Origin: CAVPUA01 sp963708805
GTDB lineage: Bacteria; Actinomycetota; Actinomycetes; Mycobacteriales; Jatrophihabitantaceae
Reading direction: 5' to 3'
Assembly (NCBI GenBank): GCA_963708805.1
Contig: CAVPUA010000003.1
Span: 2,914,001-2,978,000 of the forward strand
DNA: 64,000 nucleotides
The notes beneath the pieces were generated by a model that ran no database searches, was not told the origin of the DNA, and saw only the letters and a program-made list of their open reading frames with translations. Positions 38,147 to 46,734 of this stretch are shown here, in pieces. Each line of letters starts with the position of its first letter. Within the stretch, counting starts at the first letter, position 1. A program made the translations under genes and the position numbers.

Positions 38147-38597
38147 GCCGGCCACCCCGGAGCCGATCGGCCCGAAGGTGATCGGCCCGAACCAAATTGG
38201 CCCGAACCGGATTGGCCCGAACCAAGTTGGCCAGCGCCAACCGGGCCAGGGGCGCGTAGCCCACCACGACCGGCGCCAGACCCGACACGGTCAGCGAAGT
38301 CGACGACCCGTTCGGCTCGGCGTCCACGCGGTGGCGCAAGGCCAGCGGCAGCGGCCCCAGGTAGACCCGCCACGCCCACCGACGGGCCGGCTCGTCGACC
38401 GCCGTGATCAGGAAACCGACCCGCAGGCCGAACCGGCCGTGCACGGTTCCGCGCAATCCGACCCCGATGCGGTCGGCCTCGACGTCGACCCGCGAGATCT
38501 GCGGTGACCACTGCGGCCAGAGCTCCGGACGGGCGTAGCGCTCCCACGCCAGCTCGACCGGAGCATCACCACTGGCTCGCAGCGTGATCGTCGCCAT
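38133..38597 (-). CDS. SRPBCC-family protein with pentapeptide-like tail
   Basis: 154 residues. The first about 115 form a polyketide-cyclase/START-like fold (VELAWERYARPELWPQWSPQ, GTVHGRFGLRVGFLITAVDE, RRWAWRVYLG, STSLTVSGLAPVVVGYAPLA), similar to proteins annotated as polyketide cyclases or coenzyme-binding proteins. The last about 35 residues are pentapeptide-like (LANLV RANPV RANLV RADHL RADRL), encoded by five 15-bp repeats (38165-38239), and look added on. It sits just downstream of kdpC on the same strand, 10 bases apart. Confidence 0.75.
   Translation of the reverse strand: MATITLRASGDAPVELAWERYARPELWPQWSPQISRVDVEADRIGVGLRGTVHGRFGLRVGFLITAVDEPARRWAWRVYLGPLPLALRHRVDAEPNGSSTSLTVSGLAPVVVGYAPLARLALANLVRANPVRANLVRADHLRADRLRGGRLSSE
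38165..38239. repeat. 15-bp tandem repeat, five copies
   Basis: Units start at 38165, 38180, 38195, 38210 and 38225 and share the core GGCCCGAACCA with substitutions. They encode the pentapeptide-like tail of the SRPBCC gene on the minus strand. Confidence 0.8.
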
Positions 38598-38607
38598 GAC
38601 CTCGACG

Positions 38608-39501
38608 TTACTTGGACAACGGGTAGTGCTGGTCGAGCGCGATGTTGAGCTGCAGGACGTTCACCTTGACCTCGCCCATGAAGCCCAGATCGCGTCCGGA
38701 CTCGATCTTGGCTACAAGGGCGGCGACGGCGCTGACGCTGATGCCACGCGTCCGGGCCACCAGCGCCTCCTGGATCTTGGCGTAGGCCACGCTGATCTCG
38801 GGGTCGAGCCCGGAACCGGAGGCGGTCACGGCATCGCTGGGCACCGCGGGAGCGGACGGCGCATCGCCCCGAATCGGCACGACCTGACCCCGCGAGTAGT
38901 CGGCGCCGAAGCTCGCGCACTGCACGGCGACACCCTGGTACGACGCGATGAACGGCTTGGCCGGGCAGGCCTGGTTGACGCTGACGACCCGGGTGACCGT
39001 GCCGCCGTAGCCCGGGCCGGACCAGAAGACCGCGACGACCGAACCGGTTCCGTCCGGTGAGCAGAACGGCCGCGAGCCGTCGACGCCGTCCAGGCGCCCG
39101 ATGTCCAGGCTGCGCGTGCAGACCTGGGTCAGCAGGCTCGGTTTGCCGGCGTCGCCCTTCACCGACGGGTCGGGCAGCAGGTCGACGATCGATTCCGGAC
39201 CGAGGTTGCTGGCGCTCGACGCCGTGGGGTCATAGCCGTCGCCGGCCGCCGAGGGCCGTGATTGGAAGTACTGCGGCAACGGGTTGCCCTTGGCGTCGGT
39301 GAAGCTCTGGCCGATCAACTTCGACCCGACGACCTTGCCGTTCGCACTGACCGTCGAGCCGTCGGCGCGCGCGCTGAGTCCGGGCACCTGGGCGATCGCG
39401 AGCACGGCGAGTGGATACGCGACGCCGAGCAGCACGGTGAAGATGACCAACATCCGCAGTGACGCGCTGAGCTGCCTGAGGAACGTGACTATCGATGACA
39501 T
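38608..39501 (-). CDS. kdpC: Potassium-transporting ATPase subunit KdpC, enlarged
   Basis: 297 residues. The single N-terminal membrane helix (LRMLVIFTVLLGVAYPLAVL) and KdpC landmarks are present: VGSKLIGQSFTD, PQYFQSRPSA, and the C-terminal ASGSGLDPEISVAYAKIQEA, VNVLQLNIALD. Between the middle and the C-terminus there is an insertion of about 90 residues (about 115-215) with several Cys (VCTRSLDI, RPFCSPDG, NQACPAKP, VQCASFG) that probably form disulphides outside the cell. Most KdpC proteins are about 190-200 residues. It follows kdpB by 5 bases. Confidence 0.9.
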   Translation of the reverse strand: MSSIVTFLRQLSASLRMLVIFTVLLGVAYPLAVLAIAQVPGLSARADGSTVSANGKVVGSKLIGQSFTDAKGNPLPQYFQSRPSAAGDGYDPTASSASNLGPESIVDLLPDPSVKGDAGKPSLLTQVCTRSLDIGRLDGVDGSRPFCSPDGTGSVVAVFWSGPGYGGTVTRVVSVNQACPAKPFIASYQGVAVQCASFGADYSRGQVVPIRGDAPSAPAVPSDAVTASGSGLDPEISVAYAKIQEALVARTRGISVSAVAALVAKIESGRDLGFMGEVKVNVLQLNIALDQHYPLSK

Positions 39502-39506
39502 GAGAA

Positions 39507-41678
39507 CTACCGGATTCCAGGGAGGAATTGAATGACGAGGTCGATGACTTTGATCCCGGCGAAGGGCAGCACGATGCCGCCCAGGCCGTAGATGTAGAGG
39601 TTTCGGCGCAACATCGCCGAAGCGTTGGACGGCGTGTACCGCACACCCCGTAGGGCGAGCGGGATCAGCGCGACGATGATGATCGCGTTGAAGATCACCG
39701 CCGACAGGATCGCCGACTGCGGCGAGTGCAGCCGCATGATGTTCAGCTTGTCGAGCCCGGGATACACCGCGGCGAACATGGCCGGAATGATCGCGAAGTA
39801 TTTGGCGACATCGTTGGCGATCGAGAAGGTCGTCAGCGAGCCGCGCGTGATCAACAGCTGTTTGCCGATCTCGACGATCTCGATGAGCTTGGTCGGATCG
39901 GAATCGAGATCGACCATGTTGCCGGCCTCCTTGGCCGCCGACGTCCCGCTGTTCATCGCGACCCCGACGTCGGCCTGGGCCAGAGCCGGGGCGTCATTCG
40001 TGCCGTCACCGGTCATCGCGACGAGCTTGCCGCCCTGTTGCTCCCTCTTGATGAGGGCCATCTTGTCCTCGGGAGTCGCCTCGGCCAGAAAGTCGTCGAC
40101 ACCGGCCTCGTCGGCGATTGCCTTGGCCGTCAAGGGATTGTCGCCCGTGATCATGACCGTCCGGATGCCCATGCGACGCAGCTCGGCGAAGCGCGCCGCC
40201 ATCCCGTCCTTGACGATGTCCTTGAGGTGGACGACGCCCAGCACCACCGGCGGCTCGGATCCGGTCTGCGCGGCGACGAGCAGCGGCGTGCCACCCGCGG
40301 CGCTGATCCGGTCGACGAGCCCACCGGTCGACGACGGCACGGAGCCACCGTTGTCGCGCACCCAGTTCATCACGGAGTTGGCCGCTCCCTTGCGGATCAC
40401 GCGCGACGGCTCGCCCCCCGTGGCGGCCAGGTCGACGCCGCTCATGCGGGTCTGGGCTGTGAACTCGATCCAGGTCGCGTGCTCGAGTTCGCCCGCCGCG
40501 CGTTCGCGCCGTCCGTACGCGTTCTTGGCGAGCACCACGATCGACCGGCCCTCGGGCGTTTCGTCGGCCAGCGAGGACAGCTGCGCGGCGTCGGCCAGTT
40601 CGGCCGCAGTCACGTCCCCGACCGGGACGAACTCGCTGGCCTGCCGGTTGCCGAGCGTGATGGTGCCGGTCTTGTCGAGCAGCAACGTGTCGACGTCTCC
40701 GGCCGCCTCGACGGCCCGTCCGCTCATCGCGAGGACGTTGCGCTGGACGAGCCGGTCCATGCCGGCGATCCCGATCGCCGAGAGCAGTGCTCCGATCGTG
40801 GTCGGGATCAGGCAGACCAGCAGCGAGATCAGCACGATGCCGGTGATGCCATGCCCGTCCAGCGCCGAGGTGTCGGGGATGCCGGGCTGGTTGGCCTTGG
40901 CGAAGATCGCCAGCGGCTGCAGGGTGACCGTCGCCAGCAGGAAGATGATCGTCAACGATGCGAGCAGGATGTTCAGGGCGATCTCGTTGGGTGTCTTCTG
41001 CCGGCTCGCCCCTTCGACGAGGGCGATCATGCGGTCGATGAAGCTCTCGCCGGGTTTCTGAGTGATCTCGACGACGATCCGGTCCGAGAGCACCTTGGTG
41101 CCGCCGGTGACCGAGCTGCGGTCGCCGCCGCTCTCGCGGATCACCGGAGCGCTCTCGCCGGTGATCGCCGATTCGTCGACGCTGGCGATGCCCTCGATGA
41201 CGTCACCGTCGCCGGGGATCACATCACCCGCCTCGCAGACGACTCGATCGCCCTGACGCAGCTCGGGCGCCGGAACCAGCTCCTCGGCCCCGGTCAGTGA
41301 CTCGCGGTCGACCAGACGGCGGGCGAGGGTGTCGGTCTTGGTACGCCGCAGCGCCTCGGCCTGGGCCTTGCCGCGGCCTTCGGCGACCGCCTCGGCCAGG
41401 TTGGCGAACAGCACGGTCAGCCAGAGGAAGACGACGATGAGCCAGGCGAACACGCTGCCGTCGCCGATCGCGATGACGGTGGTGAACGCCGCGCCGATCT
41501 CGACGATGAACATCACCGGGTTCTTCCAGAGCGTCCGCGGGTCGAGCTTGCGCAGGGCATCCGGGGTGGCGGTCCAGAGCATCGCCGGATCGAGTAGGCC
41601 GGCTTGCACGCGGCGCGGCGCCGCACCGGGCGCCTCCGGGTCGGAGGTGGCAGGCAGATCGAGAGTGGGAGTGGACAT
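39507..41678 (-). CDS. kdpB: Potassium-transporting P-type ATPase subunit KdpB
   Basis: 723 residues, the catalytic subunit. It has the A-domain TGES loop (SAITGESAPVIRES), phosphorylation motif LLLDKTGTITLGNR, the GDGTNDAPALAQADVGVAM hinge and the MITGDN motif (VMITGDNPLTAKAIADEAG). Helices 1-7 lie around the expected positions, and PTTIGALLSAIGIAGMDRL is a KdpB signature. ATG 41678 overlaps the kdpA stop by one base, so the subunits are co-translated. It uses ATP to drive the KdpA channel for high-affinity K+ uptake. Confidence 0.95.
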   Translation of the reverse strand: MSTPTLDLPATSDPEAPGAAPRRVQAGLLDPAMLWTATPDALRKLDPRTLWKNPVMFIVEIGAAFTTVIAIGDGSVFAWLIVVFLWLTVLFANLAEAVAEGRGKAQAEALRRTKTDTLARRLVDRESLTGAEELVPAPELRQGDRVVCEAGDVIPGDGDVIEGIASVDESAITGESAPVIRESGGDRSSVTGGTKVLSDRIVVEITQKPGESFIDRMIALVEGASRQKTPNEIALNILLASLTIIFLLATVTLQPLAIFAKANQPGIPDTSALDGHGITGIVLISLLVCLIPTTIGALLSAIGIAGMDRLVQRNVLAMSGRAVEAAGDVDTLLLDKTGTITLGNRQASEFVPVGDVTAAELADAAQLSSLADETPEGRSIVVLAKNAYGRRERAAGELEHATWIEFTAQTRMSGVDLAATGGEPSRVIRKGAANSVMNWVRDNGGSVPSSTGGLVDRISAAGGTPLLVAAQTGSEPPVVLGVVHLKDIVKDGMAARFAELRRMGIRTVMITGDNPLTAKAIADEAGVDDFLAEATPEDKMALIKREQQGGKLVAMTGDGTNDAPALAQADVGVAMNSGTSAAKEAGNMVDLDSDPTKLIEIVEIGKQLLITRGSLTTFSIANDVAKYFAIIPAMFAAVYPGLDKLNIMRLHSPQSAILSAVIFNAIIIVALIPLALRGVRYTPSNASAMLRRNLYIYGLGGIVLPFAGIKVIDLVIQFLPGIR

Positions 41679-43340
41679 CAGTGCAGGCCTTCCGCGAGCG
41701 GACCGAGAGCGAGGGCCGGGAAGTAGGTGAGGGCGACGACGATCACGGCGACGCCGGTGAGCAGCCCGACGAACAGCAGCCGGTGCGTGGGGAGGGTGCC
41801 TTCCGACGCCGGCGTCGGCTGCTGCCGGGCCAGTGCGCCGGCCAGGCCGAGGACGAAGACGATCGGCAGGAAACGCCCGAGCAGCATCGCGATCCCCAAC
41901 GCGGTGTTCCACCACACGGTGTTGACCGAGATCCCGGCGAACGCGCTGCCGTTGTTGTTACCGGCCGAGGTGAAGGCGTAGAGCACCTCGGACAAGCCGT
42001 GCGGCCCGCTGTTGAGCATGCCCGCGCGCTCCCCCGGCAACGCCATGGCCACCGCGGTTCCGACGAGGACGATCGCGGGCGTCGTCAGCAGGTAGAGCGA
42101 GGCGAACTTCAACTCGCGGCCGCCGAGCTTCTTGCCCAGGTACTCGGGCGTCCGGCCGACCATCAGGCCCGCCGACGAACACGGTGATGACGGCCAGGAT
42201 CAAGATGCCGTACAGACCCGAGCCGGTGCCGCCCGGCGCGATCTCGCCCAGCATCATGTTCAGCATCGTCATGACGCCGCCGAGGCTGGTGTACGAGTCG
42301 TGGAAGCTGTCGACGGCCCCGGTCGAGGTCAGGGTCGTCCCGGTCGCGAAGATCGCCGAGTCGGGCACGCCGAAGCGTGACTCCGTTCCCTCGGTCGACG
42401 CGCCGACCGCCGTCGGGACCGTGCCGTGGTGCATGCCCTGGAAGACCAGCATCAGGACGACGCTCGTGATCGCGATGAACGCCATCACCGCCACGATCGC
42501 CCGGCCCTGCCGACGGTCGCCGATCATCGTGCCGAAGGTGCGCGGCAGCGAGAACGAGATCACCAGCAACAGGAAGATCTCGATCCAGTTCGTCCAGGCC
42601 GTCGGGTTCTCGAACGGGTGCGCCGAGTTCGCGTTGAAGAAGCCGCCGCCGTTCGTGCCGAGTTCCTTGATCGCTTCCTGACTGGCGACCGGTCCGCCGG
42701 GCAGCGTCTGCGTGCCCCCGGCCAGCGTCGTCACCGTGTGGTAGTCGTGCAGGTTCTGGATCATGCCGGCGCCGACGAACACGATCGCGAACACGAGCGA
42801 GATCGGCAGCAGGATGCGCAGACAGATGCGCGTCAGGTCGACCCAGAAGTTGCCGAGCCGGTCGGTGCGGCTGCGGGCGAAACCGCGGACGAGCGCAATC
42901 GCCACGGCGATGCCGACCGCGGCCGACAAGAAGTTCTGCACGGCCAGCCCAGCGAACTGCACAACGTAGCCCAGGGCGTTCTCACCCGAGTAGGACTGCC
43001 AGTTCGTGTTCGTCACGAAGCTGGCCGCCGTGTTCCAGGCCTGGTCGCTGGACATCGTCGGCACCGCGTACGGGTGGCCGAAGTGACTCTGCAGCCGAAG
43101 GAAGGCGTAGAGGAACAGGACGCCGACCGCGCTGAAGGACAGCACCGAGCGCAGGTAGCGCGTCCAGGTCTGCTCGGTGTCGGCGTCGATGCCACCCGCC
43201 CGGTAGACCAGCCGTTCGACGGCGAGGTGCTTGGTGCTCGTCAACATCCGGGCCATGAAGTCGCCCAGCGGCCGGTGCACGGCGGCCAGCGCGGCGATGA
43301 GCGTGACCAGGAACAAGATCCCGGCGAACGTGTCCGACAT
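41678..43340 (-). CDS. kdpA: Potassium-transporting ATPase subunit KdpA, one frameshift
   Basis: About 553 residues, the K+-selective channel-like subunit. The four selectivity-filter regions are recognisable, for example LGTNGGGFFNANSAHPFENP and AGNNNGSAFAGI, plus GVMTMLNMMLGEIAPGGTGS. The frame breaks at about 42168-42171, where GGCGGGCCTG has one extra G: frame 1 ends ITVFVGG and frame 2 continues LMVGRTPEYLGKKLGGREL. No other defect is seen, so it is probably intact in the cell. It starts at ATG 43340, overlapping kdpF, and ends on the kdpB start. Confidence 0.92.
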
Positions 43341-43429
43341 CAGAACCGCTCCGGGAAGATCAGCGCGAGGACCAGGAAGACGGTCACCGCGCCCGCGAGG
43401 ATGAGCCCCACCAGGTTCGTGGCGTTCAC
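43340..43429 (-). CDS. kdpF: KdpF, single-helix subunit
   Basis: 29 residues starting at GTG 43429 behind GGAGAAGCT: MNATNLVGLILAGAVTVFLV with a C-terminal ALIFPERF, the family's typical end. It stabilises the KdpABC complex in the membrane. Its start overlaps the stop of the 27-residue peptide upstream by 4 bases, and its stop overlaps the kdpA start. Confidence 0.85.
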   Translation of the reverse strand: MNATNLVGLILAGAVTVFLVLALIFPERF

Positions 43430-43509
43430 AGCTTCTCCGCCCCCCGGGCGATCAAGGCCAAGACCGCGAAGATCACGACGGTCAGGACGACGAATACGAC
43501 GTCTTCCAC
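43426..43509 (-). CDS. Small membrane peptide upstream of kdpF, 27 residues
   Basis: GTG 43509 (GGGAG five bases upstream) encodes MEDVVFVVLTVVIFAVLALI and a basic end ARGAEKL: one membrane helix. A tiny ORF of this shape commonly precedes kdpF in high-GC actinobacteria. It overlaps kdpF by GTGA and so is the first gene of a fully overlapping kdp operon. Whether it is an extra subunit or a leader for coupled translation is unknown. Confidence 0.7.
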   Translation of the reverse strand: MEDVVFVVLTVVIFAVLALIARGAEKL

Positions 43510-43690
43510 AACGACTCCCACCAGCAACTCGAGACGCGTTCGGTACAGGCACCCGGACGGGCCCGGCACGCGCCGGGCGATGTGAAGTGAACGCCGGCCG
43601 CGGCGCCTCGGGACCGGCTAAAACGGCTCTGTCACGAGCCATTCACGGACCTCTCACGCATTGCTGGGGCAAAGCGCCTACCGTGGAGCC

Positions 43691-43825
43691 ATGGGCAACA
43701 TCGGCGAAGAACGTCGCTACATCGAAGTGCTGCCGCTCGGCGAGCCGAGCGCGCCCGCCCGGGAGGAACCGGCGCCTGCGGCGCAGCCGTCCGAGCCGGC
43801 TCGCGAACCCGCGCCGGCGAAGTAG
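43691..43825 (+). CDS. Small acidic/proline-rich protein, 44 residues
   Basis: ATG 43691 encodes MGNIGEERRYIEVLPLGEPS followed by a Pro/Ala/Glu-rich tail ending PAPAK. The RRYIEVLP core recurs in small actinobacterial proteins of unknown role. It is divergent from the kdp leader peptide and 20 bases upstream of the next gene, so it probably shares a transcript with it. It is unstructured apart from the first 15 residues. Confidence 0.6.
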   Translation: MGNIGEERRYIEVLPLGEPSAPAREEPAPAAQPSEPAREPAPAK

Positions 43826-43844
43826 CCGGTCGCCGGCGCCGGTC

Positions 43845-44702
43845 ATGGACGCGTACTCCGGATTCGAACCGCAGGTCGGCGAGATCCGTGCTGTGCGCAC
43901 GTTCCGGATCGGGCCGGCCGGCATGCTCTTCCCCCTGTTCAGCGATCAGGCGTGGAGCGAGGGCGTCAACACCGCGCACTGCCGTCTTCCCCCGCCGCCC
44001 GACGGACCCGCCCACACGGCGCCTGATCCCGACTGCAGCTGTGGCTACTACGCCTATGGCAGCGATCCGGCGGCGTCGGAATACCCGCACGCCCAGCACG
44101 TCCTCGCGATCGTCTCGTGCTGGGGCCGGGTGGTCGCCGGAACGCGCGGCATCCGCTGCGAGCACGCGCGGGTCGAGGCGATCTGGATGGGGCCACGGGT
44201 TCCCGCGGATCTGGCGGCAGACGTGGCGGCCCGGTACCCGTCCACCGCGATCTACGCCGATCGCGCGACGATGCTCGCCGAGCGCCCACCGACCGGCCTC
44301 GACTGCTACGAGCCGACGCCCGAGACCGACCCGCCCGGCATGAACCGGCTCGTGAAGCTGCTGATCGCCAGCGCGTTGATCATCGGCCTGCTGCCGGCCG
44401 GCTGGCTGTGGGGCAACCAGGACGCCCGGCTGGTGTGGGGCGCCGAAGTGCTGTTCTTCCTCGTGGGTGCGCTCGGTCTGCGGCTCACCGGCCGGACGCC
44501 GCGCGCCCGCGGTGTCGGCATGCTTTTCCTCGCCGTGACGCTGTGGCTCGTGGCGCCGTTCGCCGGACCGGTCGGCGAGTTGTTCCTGCGCATCCCGATC
44601 ATCCAGATCGTCCTGCTGGGCGGCCTGCAGTTGTGGCAGATCAGACGCGAAGCCGGTCGCTTCCCCGCCCGCATCGGCCGGCGGGCCAAGCCGTCGGTCT
44701 AG
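43845..44702 (+). CDS. Hypothetical protein: Cys-containing N-terminal domain and membrane helices
   Basis: 285 residues. The N-terminal soluble domain (about 1-160) has VGEIRAVRTFRIGPAGMLFP, DPDCSCGYYAYGSDPAASEY, IVSCWGRVVAGTRGIRCEHA and VEAIWMGPRVPADL. The three Cys groups suggest metal binding or disulphides. Four predicted membrane helices follow (about 170-270; LVKLLIASALIIGLLPAGWL, VLFFLVGALGLRLTG, MLFLAVTLWLVAPFAG, IPIIQIVLLGGLQLWQI). This combination is common in actinobacteria without a known function. Start ATG 43845. Confidence 0.7.
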   Translation: MDAYSGFEPQVGEIRAVRTFRIGPAGMLFPLFSDQAWSEGVNTAHCRLPPPPDGPAHTAPDPDCSCGYYAYGSDPAASEYPHAQHVLAIVSCWGRVVAGTRGIRCEHARVEAIWMGPRVPADLAADVAARYPSTAIYADRATMLAERPPTGLDCYEPTPETDPPGMNRLVKLLIASALIIGLLPAGWLWGNQDARLVWGAEVLFFLVGALGLRLTGRTPRARGVGMLFLAVTLWLVAPFAGPVGELFLRIPIIQIVLLGGLQLWQIRREAGRFPARIGRRAKPSV

Positions 44703-44713
44703 CTACCCCGGCC

Positions 44714-45724
44714 TCAGGCCGAGTAGTGCTGGACGCCGTCCTCGACCGTGAGCCGCAGTTCGCCCCGGATGGCCAGCAGTTCGAGATGCGCGCTGGTCTC
44801 GCTGACGGCCAGCATCCGGTTGAAGACGTTGAGCTCGGCGAAGGCGCGGCCGTGACTGGTCCACCGAAGCTGCTGTGCCACCTCGTAGGCGGTGCTGGCG
44901 CCCGCAACGACCGCCTTCGCCGTCGCCCGCAGCCGGCCGTCGTGGTGCTCGAGCAGTTCGTCGACGCGCGCGTGGACGCTCGGTCCGACCGCGCCGTGCG
45001 CGGGAAGCAGCATCGCGTCCGGCAGGGCCCGCACGATCGCCAGCGAGCGCAGGTAGTTGCCGAGCGGGTCGGCGACCAGCACCGCCTCGAACCCGATCGA
45101 GGGCGTGATCGTGGGCAGTACGTGATCGCCGGCGAACAACAGCCGGTCGGCGGCGTCGTGGAAGACGACATGCCCGTAGGTGTGGCCGGGCGTCGGGATC
45201 ACGCTGAGCGATCGATCGTTCGCGGCGACGGTCTGGTTTCCGACGAGCCAGTCGTCGGGCAGCCCCCAGATGTCGCCCGGCGGACGCTCGTCGTACTGCT
45301 CCAACTCGGCGGCCAGCTCGGCCGCACCGAGCAGTCGCATCTGACCCAGTTGCGGCTCCATCTCATGGGGCCGCCCGTGCATGGCGCTGTCGAGGTTGCC
45401 GCGCTCGTCCTCGCCGAGGCTGATCTTCATGCCGTAGTCGGCGCGCAACGCGACAGCCTGGGTGTAGTGGTCACGATGGATGTGGGTGACCAGGAAGCGG
45501 TCGACATCCGACAGGCCGAGTCCCAGGATTCGCAGCCCGTCGGCGAGCGCGGCCCGACCTTCGGTGATCGCCCAGCCGGCGTCGACCACGACGAGTTCGT
45601 CCCCGCCGGTGATCGCGTAGACGTTGACGGCACGAAGGCCGTCGTTCGGCAGGGGCAACGGAATCCGATGCACTCCGGCGGCGACCTCATAGGCGCCGGG
45701 GATCATCCAATCGCTTTTTGCCAC
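44714..45724 (-). CDS. MBL-fold metallo-hydrolase
   Basis: 336 residues with a metallo-beta-lactamase fold: DELVVVDAGWAITEGRAALA, the metal motif VTHIHRDHYTQAVALR (HxHxDH), VIPTPGHTYGHVVFHDAADR and LLFAGDHVLPTITPSIG, plus a C-terminal helical domain (about 250-330) like that of the glyoxalase-II/RNase-Z-like hydrolase group with a winged-helix-type extension. It probably hydrolyses a thioester or other ester; substrate unknown. It is convergent with the membrane protein gene, 11 bases apart. Confidence 0.88.
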   Translation of the reverse strand: MAKSDWMIPGAYEVAAGVHRIPLPLPNDGLRAVNVYAITGGDELVVVDAGWAITEGRAALADGLRILGLGLSDVDRFLVTHIHRDHYTQAVALRADYGMKISLGEDERGNLDSAMHGRPHEMEPQLGQMRLLGAAELAAELEQYDERPPGDIWGLPDDWLVGNQTVAANDRSLSVIPTPGHTYGHVVFHDAADRLLFAGDHVLPTITPSIGFEAVLVADPLGNYLRSLAIVRALPDAMLLPAHGAVGPSVHARVDELLEHHDGRLRATAKAVVAGASTAYEVAQQLRWTSHGRAFAELNVFNRMLAVSETSAHLELLAIRGELRLTVEDGVQHYSA

Positions 45725-46261
45725 GGCTGTTGTATATCAGCCGTTCTCGACGCGTCGACCCACCGGTGCCACACGCCGGTGTGACGGTTGTGACCAGTGT
45801 GGCCAGAGGCAGCATTGTGACGCGTGAGGAATTACCCTGGAAAACAAGCGGAAACTCCCTCGCACAGGGTGGACCAGCGACACGCCGAACGGCTTGATGT
45901 TGCCGTGATCGGCAACGCCTCGAACGCAGCGTGGCGGTATCGCCACTGGCGGTAATGGGCGATGTCATGATCTTGTCAACCTGGCGCGGCGGACTAGGTG
46001 ACTGATCGTTCGACACCGATACTCAGAGGAGTGCCGAACAGCACGGACGGAATCTGCGATACGGGGGTACGGAGATTCCGGGCGCACGTTTGACACTCAG
46101 CAGCCCGCGGCCAGGTCCCACCGGGGAGTCACCTGGACGCGGGCTGGCTCTTTGTCCGGGCCGGCTCCGGACGGGCCCGGACCTTCTCCGGTAACGTCGT
46201 AGACGTTGATCATGATCGTCAACAGTGACGTCGACTTTCAGGTGTTGGCCGTTACTGCGGG
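45725..46261. other. Intergenic region, 537 bases
   Basis: Between the divergent MBL-hydrolase and CBM48-like genes. It contains a GC-rich hairpin TCCGGGCC (46155-46162) / GGCCCGGA (46174-46181) and several short inverted repeats around 45900-45960. I see no credible ORF, no tRNA or riboswitch that I recognise, and no clear promoter boxes. Confidence 0.5.
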
Positions 46262-46591
46262 GTGCGAGTGTCGATTCAAGTTCATCGGATGTCGTCGGCG
46301 GGCGAGACGTTGATCCAGTTCACCATCGCCGATCACGTCCACGAGGGTGTCGTCTCGATCGTGGGGTCGTTCAACAACTGGACGCCCGGCGTCGACGTCT
46401 TCGTGCTTCGCTCCAACGGCACTCGCGTCGCCGACGTGACCGTCGCCGGCTGCGAGGACATCCACTTTCGCTACCTCGGCTCGGGCGGCGTCTGGTTCGA
46501 CGAGCCGGACGCCGACGAGATCGACGAGCTCGGCTCGGTGATCCACCTGGGTCAGCTGCCGGATGCGCCCGCCGGGCGCCAAGCAAGTTGA
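46262..46591 (+). CDS. Small CBM48-like (glycogen-binding, E-set) domain protein
   Basis: 109 residues. IQFTIADHVHEGVVSIVGSF with NNWTPGVDVF is the hallmark of the isoamylase/AMPK-beta early set (glycogen-binding) domain. DIHFRYLGSGGVWFDEPDAD matches its final strands, where the binding Trp and Asn residues lie. The N-terminus (GTG 46262) has no strong ribosome site; GTG 46268 is close. The protein is one stand-alone domain with a short tail and no catalytic part, unusual outside AMPK-like complexes, and may recruit other proteins to alpha-glucans. Confidence 0.75.
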   Translation: MRVSIQVHRMSSAGETLIQFTIADHVHEGVVSIVGSFNNWTPGVDVFVLRSNGTRVADVTVAGCEDIHFRYLGSGGVWFDEPDADEIDELGSVIHLGQLPDAPAGRQAS

Positions 46592-46734
46592 AGTCCGGCG
46601 AGCAGCAGCCCCCGAATCTGCTGCCCGCCGGCCAGCCAAGCCTCACAGCCCGGCGACAGCAACGCATGGCCCGCGCGGGCCATTTCGCGAACATTCACCC
46701 GGGCCGACTTCGGACTATTCCGGTCGCTTCATGA

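Noticed and set aside
45725..46261. Non-coding RNA or riboswitch in the 537-bp gap
   Set aside because: Only a GC-rich hairpin without a recognisable aptamer or T-run; I could not support an RNA class.
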